Assembly (NCBI GenBank): GCA_943356435.1 | Contig: CALREY010000009.1 | Location: forward strand, 1 to 57,519 | Length of the DNA: 57,519 nt | Direction: 5' to 3' | From: Candidatus Altimarinota bacterium | GTDB lineage: Bacteria; Patescibacteriota; Gracilibacteria; BD1-5; UBA6164 | In this document: positions 1-9,568 of the stretch, piece after piece | How positions within the stretch are numbered: the stretch's first letter is position 1 | Layout of the letters: every line of letters begins with the position of its first letter | Program-made: the position numbers and the translations under genes | The notes under the pieces: generated by a model | Database searches by the model: none | Told to the model about the DNA's origin: nothing | The model's input: only the letters and a program-made list of their open reading frames with translations

Positions 1-592
1 AATTAAGTACAACACAGTAACAGATATAACAACATTAAAAAATAATATAACATCGACATGACCATGAAGTGCATGAGAGGGGACAATATATTTGAAAAAT
101 AATACAACAAATGATGAGTATTTATTGATTAAGGGAGATTGAGGTACAACAAGAAACACTACAGTATGAACTTGATACAATGATTATTATTTTGATACTA
201 TAGAAGTAACTGATTGAGCTAAATTTTATAAACAATGATCTGAAAATATAATTGCTTGATTATGTATATTAGGCTGAACTCCTGTTTGAGTAGTATGACC
301 TGGTATTATATGTAATTGAGTTTCTAGTTATAAGTATTATGATTTAAATATTAGTATAAAAAAATTTGATTTAAGAAATAGGAAACATGAACTCTTAATT
401 ACATGACCTAGTTGAGGTTATGAATTAATTTGAAGTGGTACATGAGTTATTAATTGAAACGGTAATTTTACTAAAAAAATAAAAATTACTAAAACTTGAA
501 CTTATACATTTACTTTTAAATTGTATGATTCCAATGATGTAAATGCTTTAGTTAAAAAGACTGTAATAAAAACAGTTAATGTAACAAATTAA
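1..592 (+). CDS. C-terminal part of a probable secreted or surface protein (5' end outside window)
   Basis: The frame opens at base 2 and runs 196 codons to TAA at 590-592, with about twenty TGA codons read as Gly. The product is rich in Gly, Thr and Asn (for example GDGGTTRNTTVG) with alternating hydrophobic residues, and ends in short beta-strand-like stretches (TYTFTFKLYD). That is typical of extracellular beta-sandwich domains. I do not recognise a family. The start, and any signal peptide, lie upstream of the window. Confidence 0.75.
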
Positions 593-614
593 GAATTGAA
601 TGTAATAAAAAACT

Positions 615-646
615 AAAAATACTGTATAATTTTATACAGTATTTTT
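615..646. terminator. Bidirectional hairpin terminator
   Basis: A 14-bp inverted repeat (AAAAATACTGTATA and its complement) with a 4-base loop is flanked by A and T runs. It lies between the convergent genes ending at 592 and 645, so it can end transcription from both sides. Confidence 0.85.
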
Positions 647-2006
647 ATTTCTTAAACTTATCCTTCAATCCATTAAATGCTTTTATTTTATCTCTATAAA
701 ACATATTAAATGTTTCAAATGGATATATTTTACCATTAGGCTCTACGAAATGTACACATGATCTTTTTATACTTCATAAATCAAAATCATATTTATCCAT
801 AAATGACATGATAATAATTCTAAATACATTTGTATAATCTAGATTTTGAGTAATAATCTTTGGTAGACAACATAGCATTGTTCATAGATTTTTTGTAGTT
901 TTTTCACTACATGCATCTAGAGAATAGAGCTTATAAAATGCTTTTTTTATTTCTTCATTTCTTTCAAATGTAATAGTATTTCCAGCTCATTCTAATAATA
1001 CTTCTTTTGGTATCATTCCTGTTACTGGTTGTATTACTCAGTCTTTTTTTATACCATATCATATACAAATATTTTCAGGATGACAAGGAAGAGGTAACAT
1101 ATCATTAGCTCCAAATGGATTATTTGCTTTTATTATTTCATTTCTGATTTCACTTAAAGTAATTCTTTCTTTTATTTCTTTGTCTTTTATTCTACCTACA
1201 TATTCAACAGGTTGAAAAGTCACTCATCTAACACATTTATATTTAGTCGCAAAGTCTATCAATTCTCAGATTTCATTATCATTTACATTTTTTTGTATTA
1301 CACAAACTAGGGTAGTAGATATTCATGCTTTTTCTAAGTTTTCAAGTGCTTTGAATCTCACATCTAAATAATCTCATCATCTTAAATGTTTAATCGTATC
1401 TCTATTCAAAGAATCAAATTGTAAATATACTTCAAATCATTTTTTTTCTTTTTCTAGTTCTTTTACGAAATCCAAATCTTCAGCTATTCTTATACCATTT
1501 GTATTCAGCATTAAATGTCTTACAGGACTCGCTTTTATTTTCCTAATTATTTCCATTAATTGTGGGTGAAGTGTTGGTTCTCATCCAGATAATTGTAACA
1601 AGTCAGGTTCTCATTCACTAGCTATCAATGTTTCAAGCATTTTATCTATTTGTTCCATAGATTTAGCATTTCCTAGTCCTGGTTTTGAGTTAGCAAAACA
1701 AACTGGACAAGTCATATTACATTCATCTATTATCTCAAAAATCGCTAGACAAGAGTGTTGTTCGTGATCAGGACATAGTCCACAATCATGTGGACAACCA
1801 TGATTTATTTGTGTTTGAAATTTATCTGGCATATCACCAGGTTTCAAGTATTCTTTACATAGTTTGAAATACTCTATATCAGTAGAAACTACTTCTTCAT
1901 GAATACCATGCTCTAAACAGTTTTTTTGATAAATCACTTTATCATTTTTAAATAGTATTTTTGCAGGTACATTTTTGAGACAAGTAGTACATAGGGAATA
2001 TGTCAT
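645..2006 (-). CDS. Radical SAM enzyme of the MJ0619 / tetraether-lipid-synthase-like family
   Basis: 453 aa. The N-terminus carries CTTC (residues 6-9), then CPHDCGLC (71-78), then the radical SAM cluster site CNMTCPVC (Cys96, 100, 103), followed by a GGEPTLHP motif that binds SAM. The C-terminal third has further cysteines (DACSE, LCCLP, RSCVHF). This layout is known from COG1964/MJ0619 proteins and archaeal Tes, which join lipid tails by C-C bonds. The bacterial substrate is not predictable, and membrane-lipid or other C-C chemistry is an inference. Downstream of a block of membrane and lipid genes on the same strand. ATG at 2006 follows no clear Shine-Dalgarno sequence. Confidence 0.88.
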
Positions 2007-2067
2007 TCAGTAAAACAGGTAAGGTCTTGCTTGTGAGCTCATGTTTATTTTGGTTAATATTATTTAT

Positions 2068-2577
2068 TTATTTTTTATTGTTAAAAAATCTAGAAATTAT
2101 TAATATAAGTATAAATATTATTATTATAAAAAATGGATTAAATATATTTTTTGTTGCATTCGGGAATAATAAATCTAAAGCTATTCATCAACAAAATACT
2201 AAAAACATTCAAACTATTACTAATATTATCATTCATGCTCAATAAAGTAATCTTCATACTTGGTCGAGTTTTTTGTAATTTATCTCGATTTTTCATCAAT
2301 ATTGTACAAATATATTTACTCACTGTTTTATCTTTTCAAATGTTTCTTTATCAATTTCTGATTCATAATTTTCAATAACAAAATCATAAGTTTTGCTTAA
2401 CTCATTTGCATCAAACTCAGTTTTTCAAGAATTTTTAATAAGTAATATTATTATTTTATAAAAATTTGGAGTTTGTATTTTTATTATATCTCAGTTATTT
2501 GCTAATAAAGTAATATTTTCTATTTTAGAAATATCAATGTATTTAATTTTTTGATTTATTGTATTATTTTCTGGCAT
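2068..2577 (-). CDS. Small membrane protein, unknown function
   Basis: 169 aa. The N-terminal 100 residues are soluble (MPENNTINQK, then a stretch rich in Glu, Lys and Asn). Two hydrophobic segments follow (around LLYGAGMIILVIVGMFLVF and the Ile-rich FNPFFIIIIFILILII), with a basic tail ending RFFNNKK. At least seven TGA codons encode Gly, two of them adjacent inside the first membrane segment. It lies between a radical SAM gene and a 2-TM gene on the same strand, probably co-transcribed. No family recognised. Confidence 0.8.
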
Positions 2578-2593
2578 ATTTTTTTGTATTAAA

Positions 2594-2866
2594 TTATAAT
2601 TCAGTTTCTTTTTCATCAGAAACTTTTTTTTCATTATTTTTTCATTTTAATATTTTCTTAAACCATTTATATCATAAAAATATTATTAGTAATCATATGA
2701 TTAGTGACGGAATTGATATAATAAAAAAAGAATCATATCATTGTTTTGATAGTAAAGATGTTATAGTAAAAAATCCTCAGCAAAGTGTACCAAATAATCA
2801 AATCAATATAAGTATTATTGATAAAAACATTAATAAAATTTTTACAAATTTATTTTCCATATGCAT
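2594..2866 (-). CDS. Small two-TM membrane protein, unknown function
   Basis: 90 aa (88 if the second ATG at 2860 is used). Two hydrophobic segments (LLMFLSIILILIGLFG and IPSLIIGLLIIFLGY) are followed by a charged tail (KKILKGKNNEKKVSDEKE). The start overlaps the end of the upstream Lgt-like gene by 17 bases in another frame, which suggests translational coupling. It resembles generic DUF-type membrane proteins and has no recognisable catalytic motif. Confidence 0.75.
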
Positions 2867-3593
2867 ATTTTTTTAATTTATATACTGAGTAAATAATCAT
2901 TCAGATAGAAACTACTTGAATACTATTTAATCAAAACCAAAAATGACTATAGGGCATTATAAATCATACTAAAAATCTGTAAGTGAAATAGATGAGTGTG
3001 AATATAAAAAATCAGTTGTTTATCCACCACTCTTTTTTAGTATTTATTCATATAACAAATATAATAAAAATTAACAATAATACAATTATTTCATATACCT
3101 GAGTAGGATGTCTAAGTATTCCATCTCAGTAATCATATCACCATGGAAGTGTAGTAGGCAATCAATGTGTATTATCTCTTAATCATATCATAAATGCTCA
3201 TATACGACCTACTAATATTCATATAGTTAGACTGGGTACAAATAACACTCATCTATTAAATTTTATATTATATATTCTTTTAAATACTTCAGATGCCATT
3301 ACTCAACCTGCTATAGAACCTGCAACAGTTTTAGATAATACTAGTCAGTTATTTGCTCAGTGAACTATGTAGTAATCAAAAGTGGAAACAAGTATTCAAA
3401 ATCACATTGCACATCAAAATAATGACAGATAATAAAACAATTTTTCTTCACTATTTCTGAAAGGAATAGTTACTTGGTTATTTTTGAAAAAATATTTATA
3501 AAATAAATATCCTGATAAAAATCATGATATGTATCAAAGCATATCTGCTACTATTTTTACTTGAAAATAAGCTGAATCTAATTGGTATTGCAT
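2850..3593 (-). CDS. Prolipoprotein diacylglyceryl transferase (Lgt)-like membrane protein
   Basis: 247 aa with about seven TM segments. It carries the Lgt-type motifs VGRIGAF (Arg130, matching the conserved Arg of GRIGNF), LPWGYDYGDGILRHPTQVYE (HPTQVYE at 162-168) and a late YRFLVGF segment holding a second Arg. Lgt moves diacylglycerol from phosphatidylglycerol to the lipobox cysteine of pre-prolipoproteins. The family also includes distant paralogs, so the exact substrate is not certain. A Lnb/DUF4105-like gene lies just upstream, which supports a role in lipoprotein modification. Start ATG at 3593. Confidence 0.82.
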
Positions 3594-3629
3594 TTTATTT
3601 TTTTTATTATTTATAACCCATGAATGTAA

Positions 3630-3682
3630 AGACCACCCCCTGCCTTTCAGGCATCCCCCTCCTTATTAAGGCGGGGGAGAAT
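3630..3682. repeat. GC-rich palindromic element, family A (intergenic)
   Basis: Pattern ACCACCCCCT, an inner stem TGCCTTTCAGGCA, then CCCCCTCCTTATTAAGGCGGGGG. It is far richer in G+C than its surroundings and shares its arms with copies at 37829 and 53242. It sits between the Lgt-like and Lnb-like genes and may also act as a hairpin in the transcript. Confidence 0.8.
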
Positions 3683-3691
3683 AATGTATAA

Positions 3692-4615
3692 TTACTTCCT
3701 CTCTTTTCTAATCTCTCTAGAATAATTTTCATTGTCATTTCAGTATTTTTCTGATAGTTCATTTATTTTGTAATATTCTCTTGCTTCTTCTAGACTCAAT
3801 TTCGTATCTATCAATCATAAATCATATGCTATTTTATCACTATTTGATGGTAATAATATTCTCTTATCAAATCATGAGATTTTATCATTTCTAAGAGCAT
3901 TCACATGTTTCAATATACTTGTAGTACAAGTATTCCATAGTGTGTTATAGAATTCAGGTTCTTTTGTAAGTTTATCTGCTCTATGAAGTGCTGTTACAAA
4001 CAAGTCTTGTATTTTATTTTTTTCCACATTTATAGGGTACATACGAACTGTATCTTTTCTATAATTTGCTCTCAGTTTCACTAAATCATTTTCATCTCAG
4101 ACTATGTATACCATTTCATATTGATTAAGTATTCATAATACTGCATCGAAACTTTCTCATTTTTCTTTTCTGATTTCTGCTGATATCGTTACATATTTTC
4201 AGTCACTAAATCAAAAAGAAAGCATAGTATGAGCAGGTCAATCATAGTCAGAAAATGGTTCTATTATATAGTACAATGTCTCTATTTTATCCAAATCATA
4301 TGATTGGTCATAATATCATGCAGTAGCTTCATGGTCTGTGATATGTGTGAAATTTCTTACATTTTTTATATATACACTAGAGCTGTTAAAAGTGATTTCT
4401 GGTAATATAGCTTCATTTACTTGCCAATGTCTATTTAATGAAGGAGTTTGAGAACTCCACCATGCAAATCATAGCATTAATACTATCATCAAAACAGGAA
4501 TATATAATTTATCTATAATAAATAGAATAGTTTTTATTAAAATTTTTATTATCTTATATGTTCATTTCAAAATATTTTTTGAAATTTTTATTATTTTTTC
4601 ATTTATATGTTTCAT
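3692..4615 (-). CDS. DUF4105 / Lnb N-terminal-domain-like membrane-anchored protein
   Basis: 307 aa. A basic N-terminus leads into a TM segment at about 25-52, then an outward-facing domain. The sequence AHTMLSFGFSDGKYVTIS (His129) followed by EIRKEKGESFDA and, about 100 residues later, NTLWNTCTTSILKHVN (Cys230) matches PF13387, the domain named for the lipoprotein N-acyltransferase Lnb of Bacteroides. His and Cys are the likely catalytic pair. Its neighbour is the Lgt-like gene, so a part in lipoprotein acylation is a reasonable inference. The second membrane half of some Lnb proteins is absent here. Confidence 0.8.
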
Positions 4616-4625
4616 AATTTTATTG

Positions 4626-5714
4626 TTATTTTTGTAGCCCCTTGCCCTTGTGCTCAAGGGAAAGATTTATCCCCTTGTGGGTGTATCCTTTAGGGCAGGT
4701 TAGGGATAGCTTGTTAAACCCAAGTAAAAAAGGTATGTATTTGTTTATTATAAATATTATTGGAAATAGTACTACAAATGTAGAAAAAAGTTGTACAAAT
4801 CAAATCATGTATGATTTCTCAAATACTAAATGACCGAAAGAAAAACTAATCACCATAGATAATACCAAGAATTTTATCCACTCCATACCTAGAACTATTA
4901 CAGAGTTTTTTCATAAATAACTAAGTATTTTATTGTCTCAGATAAGCTTAGAAATAATCACAAATGTTAATGTTCCTGTTATTCAATCTAGTAGAAATAA
5001 TAGATAATTTGTTCAGTAAAAATTGGTAGAAAAATTCGTTGAGCTAGGATAATATAGATTTATTCATACTAATATCGGTATTAATATCAAATAATAATAA
5101 TTTATTTTTGATACGAAATTTGTTATTTCACTTTTGAAACTATGTCACAATCAATAGAATAATGTTGCCATAACTGATATTTCCATACTCCAAGGAAATC
5201 TAAATGTGATGTTTTTTGATTCTATAAATATCAGTATAGAAAGTATGAATAGAAATGCTATTCTGTAATATCTATTTTTTATAAATTTATTAATCACAAA
5301 ATAATAAATACTTACCATAAATAGACTAATCAAAAACCAAGTAGGTACATTTGCTAATACAAAATCTGGATGAGAAGGAATATATATTCAGTACAACAAT
5401 CATTTAATAAATTGAGCTAATCATACATTGTATTCAGTTCCAAAAGCTAAATGAGCGAATTTATAATAAGAAAACATAATTAGGTTAAAAGCTATAAATG
5501 GTACTACTAGTCTATTTAATTTATTTTTTATAAATACTATTATATCATTGTGTTTTTCATCGTTGTACAAATATCAAGACAAAAAGAAAAATAGTGCTAC
5601 GTGAAATGAAAATAAATATTTCACTAATAAGCTAGAATCAGGGAAAAAACTATGTCCTAATACTATTAAAATTATTCATAATCATCTCAGATTATCTATC
5701 CAGGATATTCTCAT
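4626..5714 (-). CDS. Acyltransferase-3 (OafA/WecH type) membrane protein
   Basis: 362 aa, about ten TM segments. The N-terminus MRISWIDNLRGLGIILIVLGHS is the family hallmark, with the His of LGHS the expected active-site residue, and FHVALFFFLSGYLY follows in TM2. These enzymes O-acetylate sugars or lipids of the envelope. The last 25-30 residues (KLSLTCPKGYTHKGINLS and on to KGKGLQK) come entirely from a GC-rich palindromic repeat at 4634-4714, so the native C-terminus was replaced or extended. The start lies 13 bases after the stop of the nth gene, so the two are probably co-transcribed. Confidence 0.87.
4634..4714. repeat. GC-rich palindromic element forming the 3' end of the acyltransferase gene
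   Basis: Contains CCCCTTGCCCTTGTGCTCAA / GGGAAAGATTTATCCCCTTG and AGGGCAGGTTAGGGATAGC, all much richer in G+C than the gene. It resembles family B copies at 53831 and 8420 in its alternating C-run and G-run blocks. It reads through in frame, with no TGA codon. Confidence 0.65.
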
Positions 5715-5727
5715 ATTTTGTTTATTA

Positions 5728-6360
5728 TTATATATTTTTATTTTTATAACTACATTTTTCTAGTAGTGGACATGTCTTACATTTTGGCTTTCTTGTGGCT
5801 GTGCAATGATATCTACCAAATAGTATAAGTGAGTGATGTAAATCTGCCAAGTTTTGTTTTGTAAATATTTTTTCTGCTATTTTATCTGTTTCTTCTGGTG
5901 ATTTTGTCTTCACTAGTCATACTCTATTTAATACTCTATGTACATGAGTGTCTACTGCTAAATATGCTGCATCTTTTGTTACTGCTAGGAAAACTTTTGC
6001 TGTTTTTATTCATACTCAAGCTAAAGATTTAAGTTTATCAAGAGTATCAAATTCTTCTAAATCTTGATTTGATAATATTTCACATGTTTTATAGATATTT
6101 TGAGCTTTATTATTGAAAAATGATACAGTTTTTATATATTCTTTTATTTTTTCTACTCACATTTCTAGTCAATCTGCTGGTTTTATCAGTTTTTTGAAAA
6201 ATACTTCATTTACTTTATTTACTTGTTTGTCAGTAGTTTGTGCTGACATTAAAATAGCAATAAGTAGCTGAAAATCATTATTATATTCTAGTTCAGTTTT
6301 TGCATTTGGATACATATTGTACAAAGTAGTAGCAAAAAAATCTATATCTTTTTTTAACAT
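5728..6360 (-). CDS. nth: Endonuclease III (DNA glycosylase/AP lyase)
   Basis: 210 aa, normal for the family. It contains the helix-hairpin-helix LAGVGIKTAKVFLA with the catalytic Lys, then VDTHVHRVLNRVG with the catalytic Asp. The C-terminal 4Fe-4S loop is present but spaced C-x7-C-x2-C-x5-C (HCTATRKPKC, KTCPLLEKC) where Escherichia coli Nth has C-x6-C. It removes oxidised pyrimidines and nicks the AP site in base excision repair. ATG at 6360. The acyltransferase gene follows closely. Confidence 0.95.
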
Positions 6361-6511
6361 TATGTTTTATTAATTTATTATTTTCATATATAATACTAAA
6401 AAAGTGATATATTCAAAAAAAATATAGTGTTAATTTATAATATTTAAATTTGTATAATTATTTAAAAAATATATTATATTTAAGTCAATTAGATAATTTT
6501 TTATAAAAAAA

Positions 6512-6601
6512 ATGAATAATAAAAATACTCATGATATTCAATCAGTTAGTGAAGATGATAATTCAAGTTCTTTAGTATTTATTACATGAAAGAATTTATA
6601 G
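6512..6601 (+). CDS. Possible 29-aa small ORF
   Basis: ATG at 6512 preceded by an A-run, as in many genes here, then 29 codons with one TGA (Gly) to TAG. The peptide is Ser/Asp/Asn-rich. It lies 41 bases upstream of the MFS gene and could be a leader peptide or chance. Nothing beyond the open frame supports it. Confidence 0.25.
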
Positions 6602-6642
6602 CTAAATAAATCATCATTATTTTATAATAATTTATAAGAAAC

Positions 6643-7860
6643 ATGTTTAAAAAAATATTTATATGATTAGAAGCAAATATATGGAAGCATTTTGTTATTC
6701 TGTTGACTGCTAGGAGAAATTTTATACCAATTTTGAGTATTTATTATTTATCTTTGCCAAATACAACTGCTCAGGAAATATGATTTTATACTTGAGTTTG
6801 ATATTTTTTTTCGCTTATTTTTCAAATGCCTGCATGAATAATAGGAGATAGATTATGAAATAAAACTACAATAATAATTTCAAAGATTTTGTTATTAGCT
6901 TCTAGTATTATTTATCTGGTTTGAGATAATTTTTGGTACTTTGTATTGTGAGCATCTTTGATGAATTTATGAGCTGATGCCTTTTCTACTGGTAATACTG
7001 CTGCATTTTTACATGACACATTAATAGAATTAAAAAAAGAAAATAGTTTCAAAAAATTATCTTCATCTATTAAATGAAATGTGTCTTTTGTAAGTATATT
7101 TTTCATAGTTGCATTACCTTTTTTCACTACTATTAGTTTGGATTTTCCTTTCAAAATTGCTTTAATTATAGATATTATTTGATTAATTGTAGCTTTATCA
7201 TTGTTTCCTGCTAGATGACATTCTCATAAGCATGAAAAAATTACATTAAATATTTTGAAATCTACACTCAAAGAGTCAAAAGGTTCATGATTAATTCCTG
7301 TTATAGTATTTTCTGCCATTGTATGAGCATTTTTAGTTGTAGATTCATCATTCAGAAGTCCTTATTTACAAAGTATATGATATCCAGTTATTTATATATG
7401 ATTTGTGATGTGATTATCTAGATTTGTGTGGTTTTTGGTATGAAAATATGCACATAAAATAGAAAAAATACTAGCATTTAAAAAGCTAATGTTAATTGAA
7501 ACTTTTATATTTTGATTTTATTATATGCTGGTTTCATTTATAGATAATCCATACATAGTATGAATATTTTTTTCTATAATAGTATGATATTTTTGGTGAA
7601 GATCAGAAATCTACACAGATAATATAATAAATCTAATACCATGAAAAAAATATAAATCAACAATATTGTCTATTAAATGACAAATATCTTGTATAATTCA
7701 AATAATATTGATGTTTTTAATAGGATTATTGATGACAAAATCATATAAATTATGATTTTTTGTAATGTGAGTATCTCTATTTGTTATGCTTATATTTGTT
7801 TATTTATTCTTTATTAGAAAAATAGATTTCAGTCAATTGGAAGAAGAAAATAATAGTTAA
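6643..7860 (+). CDS. Major facilitator superfamily transporter
   Basis: 405 aa with about twelve hydrophobic segments. The loop between TM2 and TM3 reads GIIGDRLGNKTT, the MFS motif A (GDRxGRR). A basic central loop (GHSHKHEKITLNILKSTLKE) separates the two six-helix halves. Substrate cannot be told. The gene is followed after 15 bases by the UPF0489 gene on the same strand. Confidence 0.88.
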
Positions 7861-7875
7861 ATTTAAATAAACAAA

Positions 7876-8667
7876 ATGTATACTAAACCTTTTTATATAA
7901 CAGAAGCAGTATGAAACAATGCTTTTTCATATGATACTAGAATAAATAAACAAATATATGTTCCAAATCTCATAGAAATAGATGATTTATCAAAAATTGA
8001 ATTATGATCAGAAATTGCATTTGAAGATTTTGATTTCAATGATAAATTATCCACAAATTATTGATTAAAAAAATTTTATAAAATTGTCCCCCTCCTAACC
8101 TCCCCCCAAGGGAGAGGAAAAGCTACACCTATTTACCTGTTTGATAATCATAATCATGCATTTTATTTTTGGTATTTAGCTAGAAAACAGTGATTGATAT
8201 GAGATAATAATACACTTATACATATAGATGAACATGCTGATACTAGGGATAATGATAAACATCTATTGAAGCCTGATTCTTATGATTTACAAAAAGTATT
8301 TTATTTCACAAATAATGTTTTAAATGTAGGGGATTATATTATTCCAGCAAAAGAAGAGTGAATCATATGAAAAATAGTCCAGATAAGAAATGAATTTAAT
8401 TTATTAGAATACCATAACACTCTTTCTCCCTTGGGGGGAAAGTACCCGAAGGGGGATAGGGGGATTATCCTCAATCTAGACTTAGATTTTTTCCAGCCGG
8501 ATTTAGATTATATAGACTATGAATTAAAGAAAAAAGTAGTACAGGATGCAGCTAAAAAAGCATCAATTATTACTGTTTCTACATCACCATTTTTTATAAA
8601 TCAAGAACTTGCTATTAGTGTTTTTAAAGACATTTTTTGTGATTTTTTAACAAATAAAGATATTTAA
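7876..8667 (+). CDS. UPF0489 (arginase-fold-like) protein carrying two repeat insertions
   Basis: 263 aa. Motifs DNHNHAF (90-96), HIDEHADT (116-123) and LNLDLDFF (about 199-206) match the UPF0489 family, which has metal-binding His/Asp residues like the arginase/deacetylase fold. Function in bacteria is not established. Two GC-rich palindromic elements are read in frame: residues about 71-84 (VPLLTSPQGRGKAT) and about 182-197 (LSPLGGKYPKGDRG). Both lie between the conserved motifs, not across them, so the protein may still fold. Confidence 0.82.
8086..8121. repeat. GC-rich palindromic element inside the UPF0489 gene, copy 1
   Basis: GTCCCCCTCCTAACCTCCCC followed by CCAAGGGAGAGGAAAAG. It encodes VPLLTSPQGRGK in frame. 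Its reverse complement shares TCTCCCTTGGGGGG with the copy at 8420, so the two copies in this gene are inverted to each other. Confidence 0.8.
8420..8468. repeat. GC-rich palindromic element inside the UPF0489 gene, copy 2
   Basis: CTTTCTCCCTTGGGGGGAAAG is a near-perfect palindrome, followed by TACCCGAAGGGGGATAGGGGGA. Its reverse complement closely matches the left half of the intergenic element at 53848. It encodes LSPLGGKYPKGDRGI in frame with no stop. Confidence 0.8.
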
Positions 8668-8732
8668 AATTGATTTTGTAAGATTTTTTACTATAATCGG
8701 TCGGTAGTTTATTTATTAATTAAGAGAAAAAT

Positions 8733-9044
8733 ATGGCTGTTGCGTTAAACAAAGATAACTTTGAAAAAACTATTAATTCTTGAGTAACTTTGGTAGATTT
8801 CTGGGCTGAATGGTGTGGTCCTTGTCAAATGATGCTTCCTATTTTAGAAGATTTTTCTGGTAAAATGGAAGGTAAAATGACTGTTGCAAAAGTAAATGTA
8901 GATGAAGCTCCAGAAATAGCTGGACAATTTAGAGTAATGTCTATTCCTACACTTATTGTATTCAAAGACTGACAAGCAGTAGAAACTATGGTTTGAGTAC
9001 AACAAATCGATAGATTAACAGAAATTTGCGGAAAATACTTATAA
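8733..9044 (+). CDS. trxA: Thioredoxin
   Basis: 103 aa, standard length. The active site is [12 protein letters not shown] and the cis-proline loop is [13 protein letters not shown]. It reduces protein disulfides in the cytoplasm. Three glycines are TGA-coded (INSGVT, KDGQ, VGVQ). It ends in a strong hairpin terminator at 9069, so it is probably a single-gene unit. Confidence 0.96.
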
Positions 9045-9068
9045 GAAAGACTAATTAAAACAAGCACC

Positions 9069-9096
9069 AAAAAGCTTAGCATTTGCTAAGCTTTTT
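9069..9096 (+). terminator. Hairpin terminator after trxA
   Basis: Stem AAAAAGCTTAGC / GCTAAGCTTTTT with loop ATTT and a trailing T-rich stretch. It is identical over 28 bases to the hairpin at 9541-9568. Confidence 0.88.
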
Positions 9097-9099
9097 ATA

Positions 9100-9127
9100 T
9101 TGACAAAATAATAATTATATATAAAAT
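9100..9127 (+). promoter_or_regulatory. Promoter for the gene at 9165
   Basis: TTGACA at 9100-9105 with a TATA/TAAAAT box at about 9120-9127 (spacer 14-16). The -35 region is also one arm of an inverted repeat (TATTGACA here and TGTCAATA near 9140) that could be an operator. Confidence 0.6.
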
Positions 9128-9164
9128 ACTAACACTTGTCAATATACAAAAGGGGATATATAAC

Positions 9165-9515
9165 ATGTCAACAAATACAGATAGTTCGTATTACAATTTT
9201 CTGTTTGAAAAGATTTTGGATGCAATTAGAAAGACTGTTATTCAGTATGATAATTACTGGTTCAAATCAGCTCCATCTGAAAAAGAAGTAGCTTTTCAAA
9301 ATCTTTTAAAATTTGATGATGAGCAGAAACGAGAATTCGTTTTTATGCTAGTTTTGATTCATGGTGTTTTTAATTCTTCATCACTCAGAGGGGTTATTAA
9401 AAAAAGGATTGGTAATAGTAGGATGAATACATATTTTGATATTGACCTGCCTTTTGAAAATGAAGATCAGATTGCCGAATATATAGTTTTTAGGAATAGA
9501 TTAGTATATCGCTAA
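9165..9515 (+). CDS. Hypothetical protein, no TGA codons
   Basis: 116 aa, soluble, mixed charge (MSTNTDSSYYNFLF to FRNRLVYR). No family recognised. It differs from its neighbours: all three glycines use GGN, it has its own clear promoter, and an AAGGGG Shine-Dalgarno-like box sits 13 bases before ATG, whereas most genes here have only A-rich leaders. It lies between two identical hairpins (9069 and 9541). These points together hint at a transferred or regulated cassette, but three glycines are too few to prove it. Confidence 0.75.
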   Translation: MSTNTDSSYYNFLFEKILDAIRKTVIQYDNYWFKSAPSEKEVAFQNLLKFDDEQKREFVFMLVLIHGVFNSSSLRGVIKKRIGNSRMNTYFDIDLPFENEDQIAEYIVFRNRLVYR

Positions 9516-9540
9516 TAATATTTCCAAAAAATTATTATTA

Positions 9541-9568
9541 AAAAAGCTTAGCATTTGCTAAGCTTTTT
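9541..9568. terminator. Bidirectional hairpin terminator, duplicate of 9069
   Basis: Same 28 bases as the trxA terminator. It serves the plus-strand gene ending at 9515 and overlaps the hrcA stop codon on the minus strand. Confidence 0.85.

Noticed and set aside
2000-2245. 81-codon plus-strand ORF
   Set aside because: It lies over the start of the radical SAM gene and the 3' end of the 169-aa membrane gene on the other strand, which have better coding signs. Shadow frame.
4642-4833. 63-codon plus-strand ORF
   Set aside because: It reads through the palindromic repeat and the antisense of the acyltransferase gene. No independent support.
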